From the NCBI GenBank assembly GCA_964612185.1, contig CAZTCR010000013.1:3154-67153 (forward strand): DNA of 64,000 bases. Reading direction: 5' to 3'. How positions within the stretch are numbered: position 1 is the first letter of the stretch; each line of letters opens with the position of its first letter. Origin of the DNA: UBA1447 sp964612185 (lineage in GTDB: Bacteria; Bacillota; Clostridia; Oscillospirales; Acutalibacteraceae). The notes beneath the pieces are model-generated. The model searched no databases. It saw only the letters and a list, made by a program, of their open reading frames with translations, and was not told the origin of the DNA. Positions 51,023-59,592 of the stretch are shown here, in pieces. The translations under genes and the position numbers were made by a program.

Positions 51023-52345
51023 TTATATGAACATGGCAATAAACAACGGATAATGTTCGATCCCCTTATCGTCCATGTAAATGTTGCAGTCGCTTTCGAG
51101 TTTGATATATCTGCTCACACACTTGTAGTTCTCAATAATTGAATCAAGGGATTTTGACAGCAGGCTGCTGCCGGACTTTATTTCAATAGCGGTCGCCTGC
51201 CCGTACAAATTGAAAACAAAATCAATCTCGAGCTTGCTCTTTCGTTCAAAATAGGTCAGCTTTTTACCGTTCTTGGCAAAAATATCCGCACAGATGTTTT
51301 CAACAATACTGCCCTCGTTGATATATAGGTTATCATTGAGTATCGCAGCCTGCGTTCCGTCTTCCATCATCGAAATCAGGAGTCCCGTATCCCTGACATA
51401 CAACTTGAAGCTGTCCAGCTTTATGTTCGCCATGAGCGGCAGCGCCGGTTCGGACAGATTGTAGCAATAGTTTACAATGCCCGCATCATAAAGCCAGGTC
51501 AAGCTCCCCTCATACTGCCGTGCGCCGGCGGTTTTTGGCATAGTTTCATCTTTTTCAATTTCGGCGTATTTAAACTTTTTATTCTTCTTTGCCAGCTGAT
51601 TCGGTATACTCGCAAAGCACTTCCTCGCCCTTGCTTTTTCCGTGTTCGGCGCGTATTTGGTTATATCGTCCAGATAACTGCTGACAATATCCCGCTGAAG
51701 ACCCAACACCTTGCTGAAATTGTTTGTCTCCACAAAAGTTGCCACTACTTTCGGCATTCCGCCGACAAGGATGAACCATCTGAAATATTCATTAAACTTG
51801 GCCAATATGCTATGATCAATTTCTTGCTTTTCCCTGAAGCAGTTCCGCAAGTATTCAATCAGATCTTCCTTAACCCCTATCCCCCATAAAAACTCTTCAA
51901 AATCAAGGGAGTGCAGATCAATCACCTTTTCATAGCCTGTCGGGTAGGAAGACACCTCTTTATAGTTCACGCCAAGCAGAGAGCCGGAACCAATCACATC
52001 AAACCGCTTATCCATTGTAAAACTTTTGAACGCAACCCTCGCATTGGGGCAGCTTTGGATTTCATCCAGAAAAATGATGGTCTGATACGGTTCAATGTTA
52101 ACATCTGTAAAATAAACGCTCAGTCTTCTGACAATGGAATCAACATCAAGGTCGCCTTCAAAAATGCTCTTTTTTTCCGGCGTTAACTCAAAATTGATGT
52201 AGATATAGTTTTTATAGTGTTTCCTGGCAAAATCATCAATAATAAAAGTCTTGCCGACCTGCCTCGCGCCTTTCACGAGCAGGCAGGTTTTCCCGGTATC
52301 ATTTTTCCAGTCCAAAAGTTGGCTTGTGATCTTTCTATGCAGCAT
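51023..52345 (-). CDS. AAA-type ATPase with DUF4143 and PD-(D/E)XK-like domain
   Basis: The 440-residue protein has Walker A KGARQVGKTF (about 24-33), Walker B YQTIIFLDEIQSC and sensor VIGSGSLLG, then a long helical part and a C-terminal nuclease-like core: SKLEIDFVFNLYGQATAIEIKSG, with D and E-x-K in order. Unlike its two sister proteins the lysine is kept. Distantly related to the other two DUF4143 proteins here. GAGG lies 8 bases before ATG. Upstream are 33-bp repeats. Confidence 0.85.
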   Translation of the reverse strand: MLHRKITSQLLDWKNDTGKTCLLVKGARQVGKTFIIDDFARKHYKNYIYINFELTPEKKSIFEGDLDVDSIVRRLSVYFTDVNIEPYQTIIFLDEIQSCPNARVAFKSFTMDKRFDVIGSGSLLGVNYKEVSSYPTGYEKVIDLHSLDFEEFLWGIGVKEDLIEYLRNCFREKQEIDHSILAKFNEYFRWFILVGGMPKVVATFVETNNFSKVLGLQRDIVSSYLDDITKYAPNTEKARARKCFASIPNQLAKKNKKFKYAEIEKDETMPKTAGARQYEGSLTWLYDAGIVNYCYNLSEPALPLMANIKLDSFKLYVRDTGLLISMMEDGTQAAILNDNLYINEGSIVENICADIFAKNGKKLTYFERKSKLEIDFVFNLYGQATAIEIKSGSSLLSKSLDSIIENYKCVSRYIKLESDCNIYMDDKGIEHYPLFIAMFI

Positions 52346-52403
52346 TTTTAAGACCTCACAATCGTCATTATCTACTCTAAGATATCACAATATTTATTAA
52401 AAT

Positions 52404-52485
52404 GCAACTTTTACCCACGAGTTTGACCGTCAATTTGCAACTTTTACCCACGAGTTTGGCATGCGCTTTGCAACTTTCTCCCCGA
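52404..52485. repeat. 33-bp direct repeats upstream of the second ATPase
   Basis: Units beginning GCAACTTTTACCCACGAGTT start at 52404 and 52437, with a shortened third at 52470, period exactly 33. On the minus strand a frame of 60 codons (52559-52377) crosses them and gives KLVGKSCK-like 11-residue repeats, but it has no ribosome binding site and I do not call it a gene. Confidence 0.75.
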
Positions 52486-52568
52486 AACACCCGTTTCCCG
52501 CACGATTTCCGGGGCAAATCTGTCACATAGAAAATATATTTTATACCCGTAAAAGTCAATGGATTTCG

Positions 52569-52737
52569 TTAGTGCTAAGTGGACAGTGGTTAGTGGTCAG
52601 CGAAAAGATACCGAAACGGTTGTTCAGTAGGTAAAAATATTGAAAACTCTTAAAATAAAGGATACAATAGACGCAGAATACTAATCCCTACCGGGTCAGC
52701 ATCAATAGCTGCTGACCACTAATCGCTGACCACTAAG
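52569..52737. repeat. Inverted-repeat element enclosing a promoter
   Basis: TTAGTGGTCAGCG (52590-52602) is repeated exactly inverted at 52724-52736, with extra half-copies at both sides (GCTGACCACTAA at 52711). The 121 bases inside include the promoter of the next gene. Similar motifs are near 4424 and 59265. Confidence 0.6.
52641..52669 (+). promoter_or_regulatory. Promoter of the large glycosidase-like gene
   Basis: TTGAAA (52641-52646), 17 bases, and TACAAT (52664-52669), 85 bases before the start codon and inside the inverted-repeat element. Confidence 0.7.
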
Positions 52738-52753
52738 TAAAGGAATGAACACC

Positions 52754-55117
52754 ATGAAACCAACTTACGCTGATTTTTCCCATGCTGTCATCTTTACCGA
52801 TAAAAACGCTTCCGCCGTCGAGCAAAAAGCCGCCGCGGTACTGGCGGAAGAAATCTTCAAGCGAACAGGCATCAACCTGAAAACAGTCTATAAATTCCCC
52901 AACAACGCCGGGGCGGTAATCGCCGTGGGCGGCAATTGGCTGCCCTACCCGCCCGCAATCGCTTTGGCAGCGGGCTTGCCGATGCCCGGCAGAGAAGGCT
53001 TCCGTCTGGTGATTGAAAACACCGGCAAACCGCTTTGCGCTGTTATGGGCGCGGACGACCGCGGCGTACTGTATGGTGTGGGTAAACTCCTGCGGCTCAT
53101 GGAATGGGGCGAAGGCAAGCTGAGACTCCCGCTCGGTACGGCAATTACCGACACGCCGAAGTTCCCCATCCGCGGCCACCAGCTGGCTTACCGCCCGAAA
53201 ACGAACGCCTATGACGCCTGGACACCGGCCATATTCGAGCAGTATATCCGCGACCTTGCCCTGTTCGGCGCGAACACCATTGACATTTTACCCCCCGGCA
53301 CGGATGATGCTGACAAAAATATTCTGATGAAATATGACGCGCTGGAGATGATGGCGGCGCTTTCCGAAATCATTCACGCCTACGGGTTGGAATGCGGTGT
53401 ATGGTACCCGAACATGTTCGGGGAAGACATTGACGATAAAGGCTTGGCGAAGGAAGACGCGCAGCGAAGCAAGGTTTTTGCCCGTGTGCCCTATATCGAC
53501 CATATCTTTGTCCCCGGGGGCGACCCCGGTAAACTGTTTCCCAAAATGCTGTTCACGGTGTCTAAGCGTTTTTTCGCCATCGCGAAAAAGTACCACCCGG
53601 ATGCCAAACTTTGGATTTCGCCCCAAACCTTCTGCCCGAGCGAGGCGTGGGCGGAGGAATTTTACGCCGAATTTAAAAAAGAGCCCGATTGGCTGTACGG
53701 TGTCACCTTTGCGCCGTGGGAACGCGATAATATCGATACCCTGCGCAAACGCACCCCCAAGCGCTACCCCATCCGCAACTACGCGGACATCTGCCACACT
53801 CTGCGCTGCCAGTACCCCGTACCCAAGTGGGACTTAACCCTGGCCCTGACCCTCGGGCGTGAGTTCGTCAATCCCCGCCCCCATGACGAAAAACATATTC
53901 ATAACCTCTATTGCAAACACATGGCCGGCTCCGTCTGCTACTCCGAGGGCATCAACGATGATTTGAACAAATTCGTATGGCTGGACCAGGAGTGGAACCC
54001 TAAAACCCCGGTGATACAAACGCTCAAGGAATACGGCCGGCTCTTTATTGCCTGCGATTTGGCGGAGGATGTTGCCAATGGAATGCTTTTGTTGGAAGAA
54101 AACCTGCGCGGCGACTTTGCGCTCAACCCCGCGGTCGAAAAGGCATATCGCCTTTGGACCGACATGGAAGAACGGCTGAGTGCATTCGCCAAAGGCAACT
54201 ACCGCTTCGAGCTCCATCTTCTTCGGGCGTGCTTTGATTATTACCAGCAGCAGCGTTATCTGTACGAACATGCGCTTGAACAGGAAGCGATGGCGGTTCT
54301 GGACGAATGCTGTGAAAATAACACCGGTGACTGTATTGAAAAAGCCCGGCGGATTTTGAGCAGAGCGATAAATGAGAAAATCCTGCCGGATCTCGCCGCC
54401 AAGATCAACGCCCTCGCCGACTTGTTGTTTGAACATATCGGGGCGCAACTCACTGTTTCCCGCCATCACGCCTGTGACTGGGACAGAGGCGCGTTTGTGG
54501 AGTGCCTGAATATTCCGCTCAATGACCGGCGGTATATCCTTTCAAAACTCGACGAAGCGCAAAAACTCTCCGGCGCTCAAAGGCTTGCCGCGGTTAAAAG
54601 CATTGTCTGCCGCACAGACCCGGGGCCGGGCGGGTTTTACGACAACTTCGGTTCGAAAGAAAGCTGGCGGCGGCTCGAAAATCATGACAATTATAAAAAT
54701 GACCCCGGTTTTTTCAAAACCCCGCTCTTATCGTTCTTGATGCCGCCGCCCCATGATGAGGACGACAAGCTCAATGTCCCCCTCGCCTGGCGGCAAAATG
54801 TATACACCCTGTACCAAACACCGCTTTATATCAATTACGAAGGCCTGGATCCGGGCGCGAATTATATCATCCGCGCCGTGTACGGCAAATACCACCCCGT
54901 ACACATCACACTGTGCGCGGGTGAAGACGGCAGCATCCTTGTCCACGATGAAGTTTTCGTCAATGAGCCCTTTGTCACAGCCGAAAACCCCCTGCCAAAA
55001 GCCGCTTACAAGGATGGCAAGCTACGGCTCAAGCTCACCGTGCGTGACGGGGAAAGAGGGCCGAATGTGTCGGAGATCATGATCAGGCGGGAGTCCGCTC
55101 CCGCCGGGAAGCAATAG
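52754..55117 (+). CDS. Large glycoside-hydrolase-like protein, family not assigned
   Basis: The 787-residue protein has an N-terminal alpha/beta domain (about 1-130) like the GH67N/GH20b domains in front of hexosaminidase and glucuronidase barrels: AVEQKAAAVLAEEIFKRTGINL, VIAVGGN, MGADDRGVLYGVGKLLRLMEWG. A probable TIM barrel follows (IRGHQLAYRPKTNAYDAW, ANTIDILPPGTDDADKN, YGLECGVWYPNMFGEDI, WISPQTFCPSEAWAEEF). Helical and beta domains make the rest. No signal peptide. ATG at 52754 has AAAGGA nine bases upstream. It may cleave uronic or hexosamine linkages, but catalytic residues cannot be named with confidence. Confidence 0.65.
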   Translation: MKPTYADFSHAVIFTDKNASAVEQKAAAVLAEEIFKRTGINLKTVYKFPNNAGAVIAVGGNWLPYPPAIALAAGLPMPGREGFRLVIENTGKPLCAVMGADDRGVLYGVGKLLRLMEWGEGKLRLPLGTAITDTPKFPIRGHQLAYRPKTNAYDAWTPAIFEQYIRDLALFGANTIDILPPGTDDADKNILMKYDALEMMAALSEIIHAYGLECGVWYPNMFGEDIDDKGLAKEDAQRSKVFARVPYIDHIFVPGGDPGKLFPKMLFTVSKRFFAIAKKYHPDAKLWISPQTFCPSEAWAEEFYAEFKKEPDWLYGVTFAPWERDNIDTLRKRTPKRYPIRNYADICHTLRCQYPVPKWDLTLALTLGREFVNPRPHDEKHIHNLYCKHMAGSVCYSEGINDDLNKFVWLDQEWNPKTPVIQTLKEYGRLFIACDLAEDVANGMLLLEENLRGDFALNPAVEKAYRLWTDMEERLSAFAKGNYRFELHLLRACFDYYQQQRYLYEHALEQEAMAVLDECCENNTGDCIEKARRILSRAINEKILPDLAAKINALADLLFEHIGAQLTVSRHHACDWDRGAFVECLNIPLNDRRYILSKLDEAQKLSGAQRLAAVKSIVCRTDPGPGGFYDNFGSKESWRRLENHDNYKNDPGFFKTPLLSFLMPPPHDEDDKLNVPLAWRQNVYTLYQTPLYINYEGLDPGANYIIRAVYGKYHPVHITLCAGEDGSILVHDEVFVNEPFVTAENPLPKAAYKDGKLRLKLTVRDGERGPNVSEIMIRRESAPAGKQ

Positions 55118-55177
55118 TGAAGAGCGGCTGCGCCGCGAAAAGCAATTGGAGTAGGGCGTAATACCCGCACCCGCGTC

Positions 55178-55205
55178 CGTAGGGTTCGGCATCCCTGACG
55201 AACCG
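55178..55205. repeat. 28-bp hairpin repeat, copy 1
   Basis: CGTAGGGTTCGGCATCCCTG(ACGAACCG) forms a GGTTCG/CGAACC stem. Copy 2 at 59302-59329 differs at three places, two of which (T to G and A to C) are compensatory in the stem. The surrounding 55118-55236 contains nothing else I can name. Confidence 0.65.
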
Positions 55206-55236
55206 TGAAAAATTCAAAAATTCAAATTGCAATTCA

Positions 55237-55295
55237 TGCGTACATTTTATACGCACATTTCTGTTGACATGCGTATAATTCAGGCGTATAATTCA
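55237..55295 (+). promoter_or_regulatory. Promoter and operator repeats of hicAB
   Basis: TTGACA (55264-55269), 17 bases, TATAAT (55287-55292). Around it are TGCGTA/TACGCA inverted (55237-55255) and a 12-base direct repeat GCGTATAATTCA at 55271-55282 and 55284-55295. Several GCGTAT half-sites suggest a repressor, probably HicB. Confidence 0.75.
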
Positions 55296-55315
55296 ACATG
55301 TAGGAGCATATATCG

Positions 55316-55504
55316 ATGACTGCAAGAGATCTTCTTAAACAACTGTATAAAGACGGATGGCAGGAAATTGACGCGAGAACCAAAGGCTCACACATTCAGT
55401 TAAAACATCCTGTCAAACCCGGCAAGGTCACCGTTCCGATCCATTCAGGCGATATCCCGCCGGGTACGCTCAACAGCATCTTAAAACAAGCCGGACTGAA
55501 ATAA
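55316..55504 (+). CDS. hicA: HicA-family mRNA interferase toxin
   Basis: The 62-residue protein is of HicA length, with the double-stranded-RNA-binding fold TARDLLKQLYKDGWQEI and catalytic His26 in TKGSHIQLKHP, ending PPGTLNSILKQAGL. It cleaves mRNA unless held by HicB. GGAG is nine bases upstream of ATG. First gene of the pair, as usual for hicAB, with 19 bases to hicB. Confidence 0.9.
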   Translation: MTARDLLKQLYKDGWQEIDARTKGSHIQLKHPVKPGKVTVPIHSGDIPPGTLNSILKQAGLK

Positions 55505-55523
55505 CTTTTAGAGAGGAAAAATT

Positions 55524-55946
55524 ATGCGCAAGTTAACATATTTAGCGGTTTTTGAACCGTCAAAAGACGGTTTCGGTGTTTACTTTCCCGATTTGCCGGG
55601 CTGCATCAGCTTTGGCAAAACATTTGAAGACGCGCAGGAGCACGCGGCCGACGCGCTGGCACTCCACATATACGGAATGGAAAAGGACGGCGAAAAACTG
55701 CCGAAAGCGTCAAAAACGCCGGTTGTCGAGCCGGAAACCGCGGACGGCTATTTTATTGCGCCGGTAACCGTCTTCCCGGATATGGTCAAAATCGAACTGG
55801 ACAATAAAAAGGTTAAAACAAATGTGACGCTGCCAACCTGGCTGAAGGATGCGGCGGAGCAGCGGGGGGTCAACTATTCACGGCTTTTGGAATCGGCCTT
55901 GATTGATTACCTGGATATCAAGCCAACCCAAACCGTGCACAAATAA
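55524..55946 (+). CDS. hicB: HicB-family antitoxin
   Basis: The 140-residue protein has the HicB N-terminal fold (YLAVFEPSKDGFGVYFPDLPGCISFGKTFEDAQEHAADALALHIYGMEKDG) and a C-terminal ribbon-helix-helix (KTNVTLPTWLKDAAEQRGVNYSRLLESALIDYL), giving HicA binding and operator binding in one protein. (Full motifs shown in short pieces: DGFGVYFPDLPGC; NVTLPTWLKDAAEQ.) Normal length. AGAGAGG precedes ATG. Esterase genes begin only 29 bases after it, so some read-through is possible. Confidence 0.9.
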   Translation: MRKLTYLAVFEPSKDGFGVYFPDLPGCISFGKTFEDAQEHAADALALHIYGMEKDGEKLPKASKTPVVEPETADGYFIAPVTVFPDMVKIELDNKKVKTNVTLPTWLKDAAEQRGVNYSRLLESALIDYLDIKPTQTVHK

Positions 55947-55975
55947 AATTGATAAAATTCAAAGGGGTTGTCTTT

Positions 55976-58282
55976 ATGAAAAAGCTCATATCCATCTTGC
56001 TTGTCCTCTGCCTGCTCGCCGGTACCATCGTATCTTCCGCCTCAGCGCAAACCGCGCCCTCCGCTTCACTCCTGCAGATTTACGGCAGCAATATGCTCTT
56101 CGCTTGCGACAAGCCCATCCGGCTTGCGGGCACCGCCGCCCCGGGCGCGGAAATCCTGATGCAAGTGATTCTTGGCGGGGATGTAATTGTCCGCAACGCC
56201 ACCTCAACGGCGCTGGCTGACGGTTCCTTTGAAGTGGAAACCGCCGGAATTGAGGGCGGATATGCCGAGTATACCATCAAAGCATCTGCCAACGGCATAC
56301 AGTTTGCCAATTTAACGGGCGTTGTATTCGGCGCGCTCTGGCTCGCGAGCGGTCAATCCAACATGCAGTACGGACTATATCAGACTTACGAAGGTTTCGC
56401 GCTGTCCAAAACCGGCGGCACGGACGGATATTTGCGGGTGCTTGATGTGCCGGTTTACCCCGAATATAACGGTTCCGGCGACAATCTGCCGTATGAAACC
56501 CTCAACGATATCAAAAACGCCTCCTGGTATAAAGGCACCGAAACCGGCCGGCTGATGTCCGTGAGCGCCGTTGCATATTTCTTCGCGGACAAACTGAGAA
56601 AAGAGCTGGATATGCCCGTGGGCATCCTTAACGCGTCTTTGGGCGGTTCTTCGATTTACACCTGGCTTTCCAGGGATGCGATTGACAGCGCGCCCGCCGT
56701 GAAGGATTACCTTGCCGCAACCGGTCGTTATATTACACAGGACCAATGGAACAGCGTCAAACACAGCCCCTATGCGGATATGACCGCCAACTACAACAAA
56801 AAAATCGAACCCCTGGGCCGGTTTGAGCCGGATGGCATGATCTGGTATCAGGGCGAAAGCAATATCGGCGAACCGGCGGCCTATGCGGACGCGATGAACC
56901 TGATGCAAAAGAGTTACAGCGCGCATTTCGGGTATGAAGGCAGCCAAATGCCCTTCGTTTTCACACAGCTCGCGTCTTATCGATACGGGACTTCGACTGA
57001 CGCGCTCGATCTCGTGAGCAACTTCAACATTCAGCTCGGTGAAATTCAGGCGCAGAATCCCTCTGCCCGCGCGATGACCACCATTTATGATGTCAGCTTG
57101 GACTGGGACACGAAAAAAATCGACAAAGATATGGGTTATGTGGGCGCCATTCACCCGATGGTTAAAAAGCCCGTGGGTGAAAAAATGGCTTTCGCCGCCC
57201 TGGGGCTCGTCTACGACCATCGGGCGAGCTACTCCGCCCCGATTGTGACCCAAACAATCGTGGACGGCGGCAGTATAACCGTCCAAATGAACAACACCGG
57301 CAGCGGTCTCGCTGTAAAGCCTCTCGGCTTTACAGACAATAAAAAACCCGTCCAAGCCGCGCCGTTGTATGGTTTTTCCATCGCCGGCGCCAACGGCATT
57401 TATGTGGAGGCAAAGGCTGAAATTACAGGGACGGACACGGTGAGAATATGGAGCGACGCCGTTCAAGCTCCTGTCAGCGCCGCCTACGCCTTCTCCCAGG
57501 TCAACAACTACGCCAACCTGTTCGCCACGGAGAACGGTGAGTTCACCCTGGGCGCCTGCGCGTTTGTCACCCGGCGGATGGATGGCGCGAGGTACACGCA
57601 GGACAAATACTGGACGACCTGCGAACTGCCGGAAATCTGGCGCGCGCTGGATGAGCCGCTGTTCTTCCCCGCCTTCGGGGCGGACAGCCGCAATACCGAA
57701 CTTTCCTACAGCACAGCGGAAAAATTCAGCGGCGCCGCGGCGCTGCAGGTGGACTATAAGATTACAAACGATAATAAAAAGAGCTTCTCATTCGGGCCGG
57801 AACTGACTTACCGCAAAAATTTGGTCCCGACCCCTTTCCCGTCCATCAACCGCGACTACTCCTTAAACGCCGCGGTCAGCTTCCAAATCAAAAACACCTC
57901 CGGCAGACCGGTCACGCTTGATGAAATGCGCTTTTACACCAACGCCGTCACCTGGTTTTCCCCCCTTGTCGCCGGCAATAGCATCCCCTCGGCTGAAATC
58001 CCCGCGGACGGGCAATGGCACACCGTCACGCTCGATCTCACAAAGCTTTGCCTGTTCGGCGATGCCAAAGGATTCAAGGCAAGCGGCAATCTGCTGAAAA
58101 ATGTATTCGACATCGAACTGCGGTTTTTGGACAGCACCGCCGTCAAGGGCGGCAGCGGCACCATTTATGTCGATGACTTCCGCTTCGCCCCCAAAGGCGG
58201 CGGAGACAGCAGCTTTATCCTGTATAACATTACTACCGCGTTGACGATGATTTTCAGGGTGTTTGCGGGGATGCTCAAATGA
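55976..58282 (+). CDS. Secreted sialate O-acetylesterase-like (SASA/SGNH) protein
   Basis: The 768-residue protein has a signal peptide (KKLISILLVLCLLAGTIVSS, cleavage after ASA-Q). A SASA-type domain holds the serine-containing ASGQSNMQYG (near residue 130) and IWYQGESNIGEPAAYA, both classical for this family of carbohydrate acetylesterases. Further C-terminal are beta-rich domains ending in a carbohydrate-binding-like YVDDFRFAP. ATG at 55976 follows AAAGGGG. It removes acetyl groups from sugars such as sialic acid or plant polysaccharides. Its stop overlaps the next gene by four bases. Confidence 0.8.
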   Translation: MKKLISILLVLCLLAGTIVSSASAQTAPSASLLQIYGSNMLFACDKPIRLAGTAAPGAEILMQVILGGDVIVRNATSTALADGSFEVETAGIEGGYAEYTIKASANGIQFANLTGVVFGALWLASGQSNMQYGLYQTYEGFALSKTGGTDGYLRVLDVPVYPEYNGSGDNLPYETLNDIKNASWYKGTETGRLMSVSAVAYFFADKLRKELDMPVGILNASLGGSSIYTWLSRDAIDSAPAVKDYLAATGRYITQDQWNSVKHSPYADMTANYNKKIEPLGRFEPDGMIWYQGESNIGEPAAYADAMNLMQKSYSAHFGYEGSQMPFVFTQLASYRYGTSTDALDLVSNFNIQLGEIQAQNPSARAMTTIYDVSLDWDTKKIDKDMGYVGAIHPMVKKPVGEKMAFAALGLVYDHRASYSAPIVTQTIVDGGSITVQMNNTGSGLAVKPLGFTDNKKPVQAAPLYGFSIAGANGIYVEAKAEITGTDTVRIWSDAVQAPVSAAYAFSQVNNYANLFATENGEFTLGACAFVTRRMDGARYTQDKYWTTCELPEIWRALDEPLFFPAFGADSRNTELSYSTAEKFSGAAALQVDYKITNDNKKSFSFGPELTYRKNLVPTPFPSINRDYSLNAAVSFQIKNTSGRPVTLDEMRFYTNAVTWFSPLVAGNSIPSAEIPADGQWHTVTLDLTKLCLFGDAKGFKASGNLLKNVFDIELRFLDSTAVKGGSGTIYVDDFRFAPKGGGDSSFILYNITTALTMIFRVFAGMLK

Positions 58283-59265
58283 ATCTCACCTTCTTCGACC
58301 CCATGAAATCCGCGGCAAAAGTATACGGCCTGACCCCCGGCGAATACTGCCGTGTACCCAAAGCCGTGTTTGCTCAGATGAGCGACGGCCTGCGCGGTCT
58401 GTCCCGCCAGACCAGCGGCGGCAGAATCCGCTTTAATACCACGAGCGAAAAGCTGGTTGTCAAACTGGAAGTCCTAGATGAACCGGCGATGGCGCACATG
58501 CCGTCGAGCGGTTCATCGGGCTTGGATTTTTATGAAGGCACCGGCAAAGACCTTCGCTATATCGCCACCCGGCAGCCTGCCTGCGGGCAGAAAAAGCTGG
58601 AGACGGAAGTGCCGCTCTCCAAAGGTGAAAAGACCGTTACGGTTTATCTGCCGCTTTATAACGGCGTGAAGTCGCTCACAATCGGAACGGAAGCCGGCGC
58701 GTCTGTTACCGCTCCCCCGCCCTACGCAATCGAAAAACCGATTGTCTATTACGGTTCCTCCATCACCCAGGGCGGCTGTGCCGCCCGCACATCCACCTGC
58801 TACTGCGCCATGGCCGCCCGTTTTTTTGACAGCGACTTTTTCAACCTCGGCTTTTCCGGCAGCGCGCGGGGCGAGCAGTACATGGCGGAATATATCGGCT
58901 CCCTCAAGATGAGCTGCTTTGTGTTGGATTACGACCACAATGCCCCCACCGCTGAGCACCTGCTTCAAACACATCTGCCATTTTTGCGCGCTATCTTGGC
59001 AAAGCAGCCGAAACTGCCGATTATCATGCTGTCGAAACCGGATACGAACTTTTCGGAAAACGATTTGGAACGGCGCGACATTGTCAAAGCAAGCTATGAG
59101 ACGCTGCTCGCGGAGCATTACAATGTGCAGTTTGTGGACGGCGGTGATTTGTTCAGCACAGACTTCCGGGACTGTTGCACCGTGGACGGCTGCCACCCGA
59201 ACGATTTGGGTTTTTACCGCATGGCACAGGCGGTGATTCCTGCGCTGGGGAAGGTGCTTGATTAG
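58279..59265 (+). CDS. SGNH/GDSL-type hydrolase with N-terminal beta domain
   Basis: The 328-residue protein has an N-terminal beta-sandwich (about 1-155; GGRIRFNTTSEKLVVKLE) and a C-terminal SGNH hydrolase with nucleophile Ser in PIVYYGSSITQGG, NLGFSGSARGEQYM and catalytic Asp/His in VDGCHPNDLGFYRMA. The layout is like that of CE2/CE3-type acetylxylan esterases. There is no signal peptide, so it may finish inside the cell what the secreted esterase starts. ATGA overlap with the preceding gene means coupled translation. Confidence 0.85.
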   Translation: MNLTFFDPMKSAAKVYGLTPGEYCRVPKAVFAQMSDGLRGLSRQTSGGRIRFNTTSEKLVVKLEVLDEPAMAHMPSSGSSGLDFYEGTGKDLRYIATRQPACGQKKLETEVPLSKGEKTVTVYLPLYNGVKSLTIGTEAGASVTAPPPYAIEKPIVYYGSSITQGGCAARTSTCYCAMAARFFDSDFFNLGFSGSARGEQYMAEYIGSLKMSCFVLDYDHNAPTAEHLLQTHLPFLRAILAKQPKLPIIMLSKPDTNFSENDLERRDIVKASYETLLAEHYNVQFVDGGDLFSTDFRDCCTVDGCHPNDLGFYRMAQAVIPALGKVLD

Positions 59266-59301
59266 TGACTGGTGGTCAAGGGTTAGCAGTTTTCGGGGCA
59301 C

Positions 59302-59329
59302 CGTAGGGTGCGGCATCCTTGACGCACCG
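59302..59329. repeat. 28-bp hairpin repeat, copy 2
   Basis: CGTAGGGTGCGGCATCCTTG(ACGCACCG) with stem GGTGCG/CGCACC. 25 of 28 bases match copy 1 at 55178. A separate perfect 9-bp hairpin CCTCGCCTA/TAGGCGAGG follows at 59366-59386. Confidence 0.65.
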
Positions 59330-59426
59330 CGCGATCTGCCTCTCCGTCAACACTTCGCGTCGCCACCTCGCCTAACATAGGCGAGGCAAGTGCAGACGCC
59401 TTTGTTTCACGCCCGTTTCAAAAGTT

Positions 59427-59495
59427 TTGTCACTACAGAGAAATAACTTTGTTATTTGTTATACTTTTTTCTCTGCACAGAAAAATCTTTTCATG
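59427..59495. repeat. ~40-bp tandem repeat pair, locus 2
   Basis: Units starting TTGTCACTACAGAGAAATAA (59427) and TTTTCTCTGCACAGAAAAAT (59467), 40 bases apart. Similar to locus 3 at 62317 and more weakly to locus 1 at 30253. Confidence 0.6.
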
Positions 59496-59534
59496 GTAAT
59501 TGAGAGGGTCTGCAACCAAGAATTAGAATAGTTT

Positions 59535-59577
59535 AAGGACTGCAAAAACGACAACCTCGTTTCCTGCAGTCCTTTTT
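59535..59577 (+). terminator. Intrinsic terminator downstream of the esterase genes
   Basis: AAGGACTGCA pairs with TGCAGTCCTT around a loop that can itself pair (AACGA/TCGTT), followed by T residues. It is about 270 bases after the esterase stop and just before the convergent ATPase gene. Confidence 0.75.
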
Positions 59578-59592
59578 ATAATTCGCCATATT

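Noticed and set aside
52377..52559. 60-codon minus-strand frame with K-L-V-G-K-S-C repeats
   Set aside because: No ribosome binding site; product only reflects the 33-bp repeats. Kept as a finding, not a gene.
53834..54469. 211-codon open frame on the minus strand
   Set aside because: Antisense to the large glycosidase-like gene, no start site or motif.
56375..57466. 363-codon open frame on the minus strand
   Set aside because: It lies wholly opposite the secreted esterase gene, has no family motif and no ribosome binding site; GC-rich codon use on the plus strand creates it.
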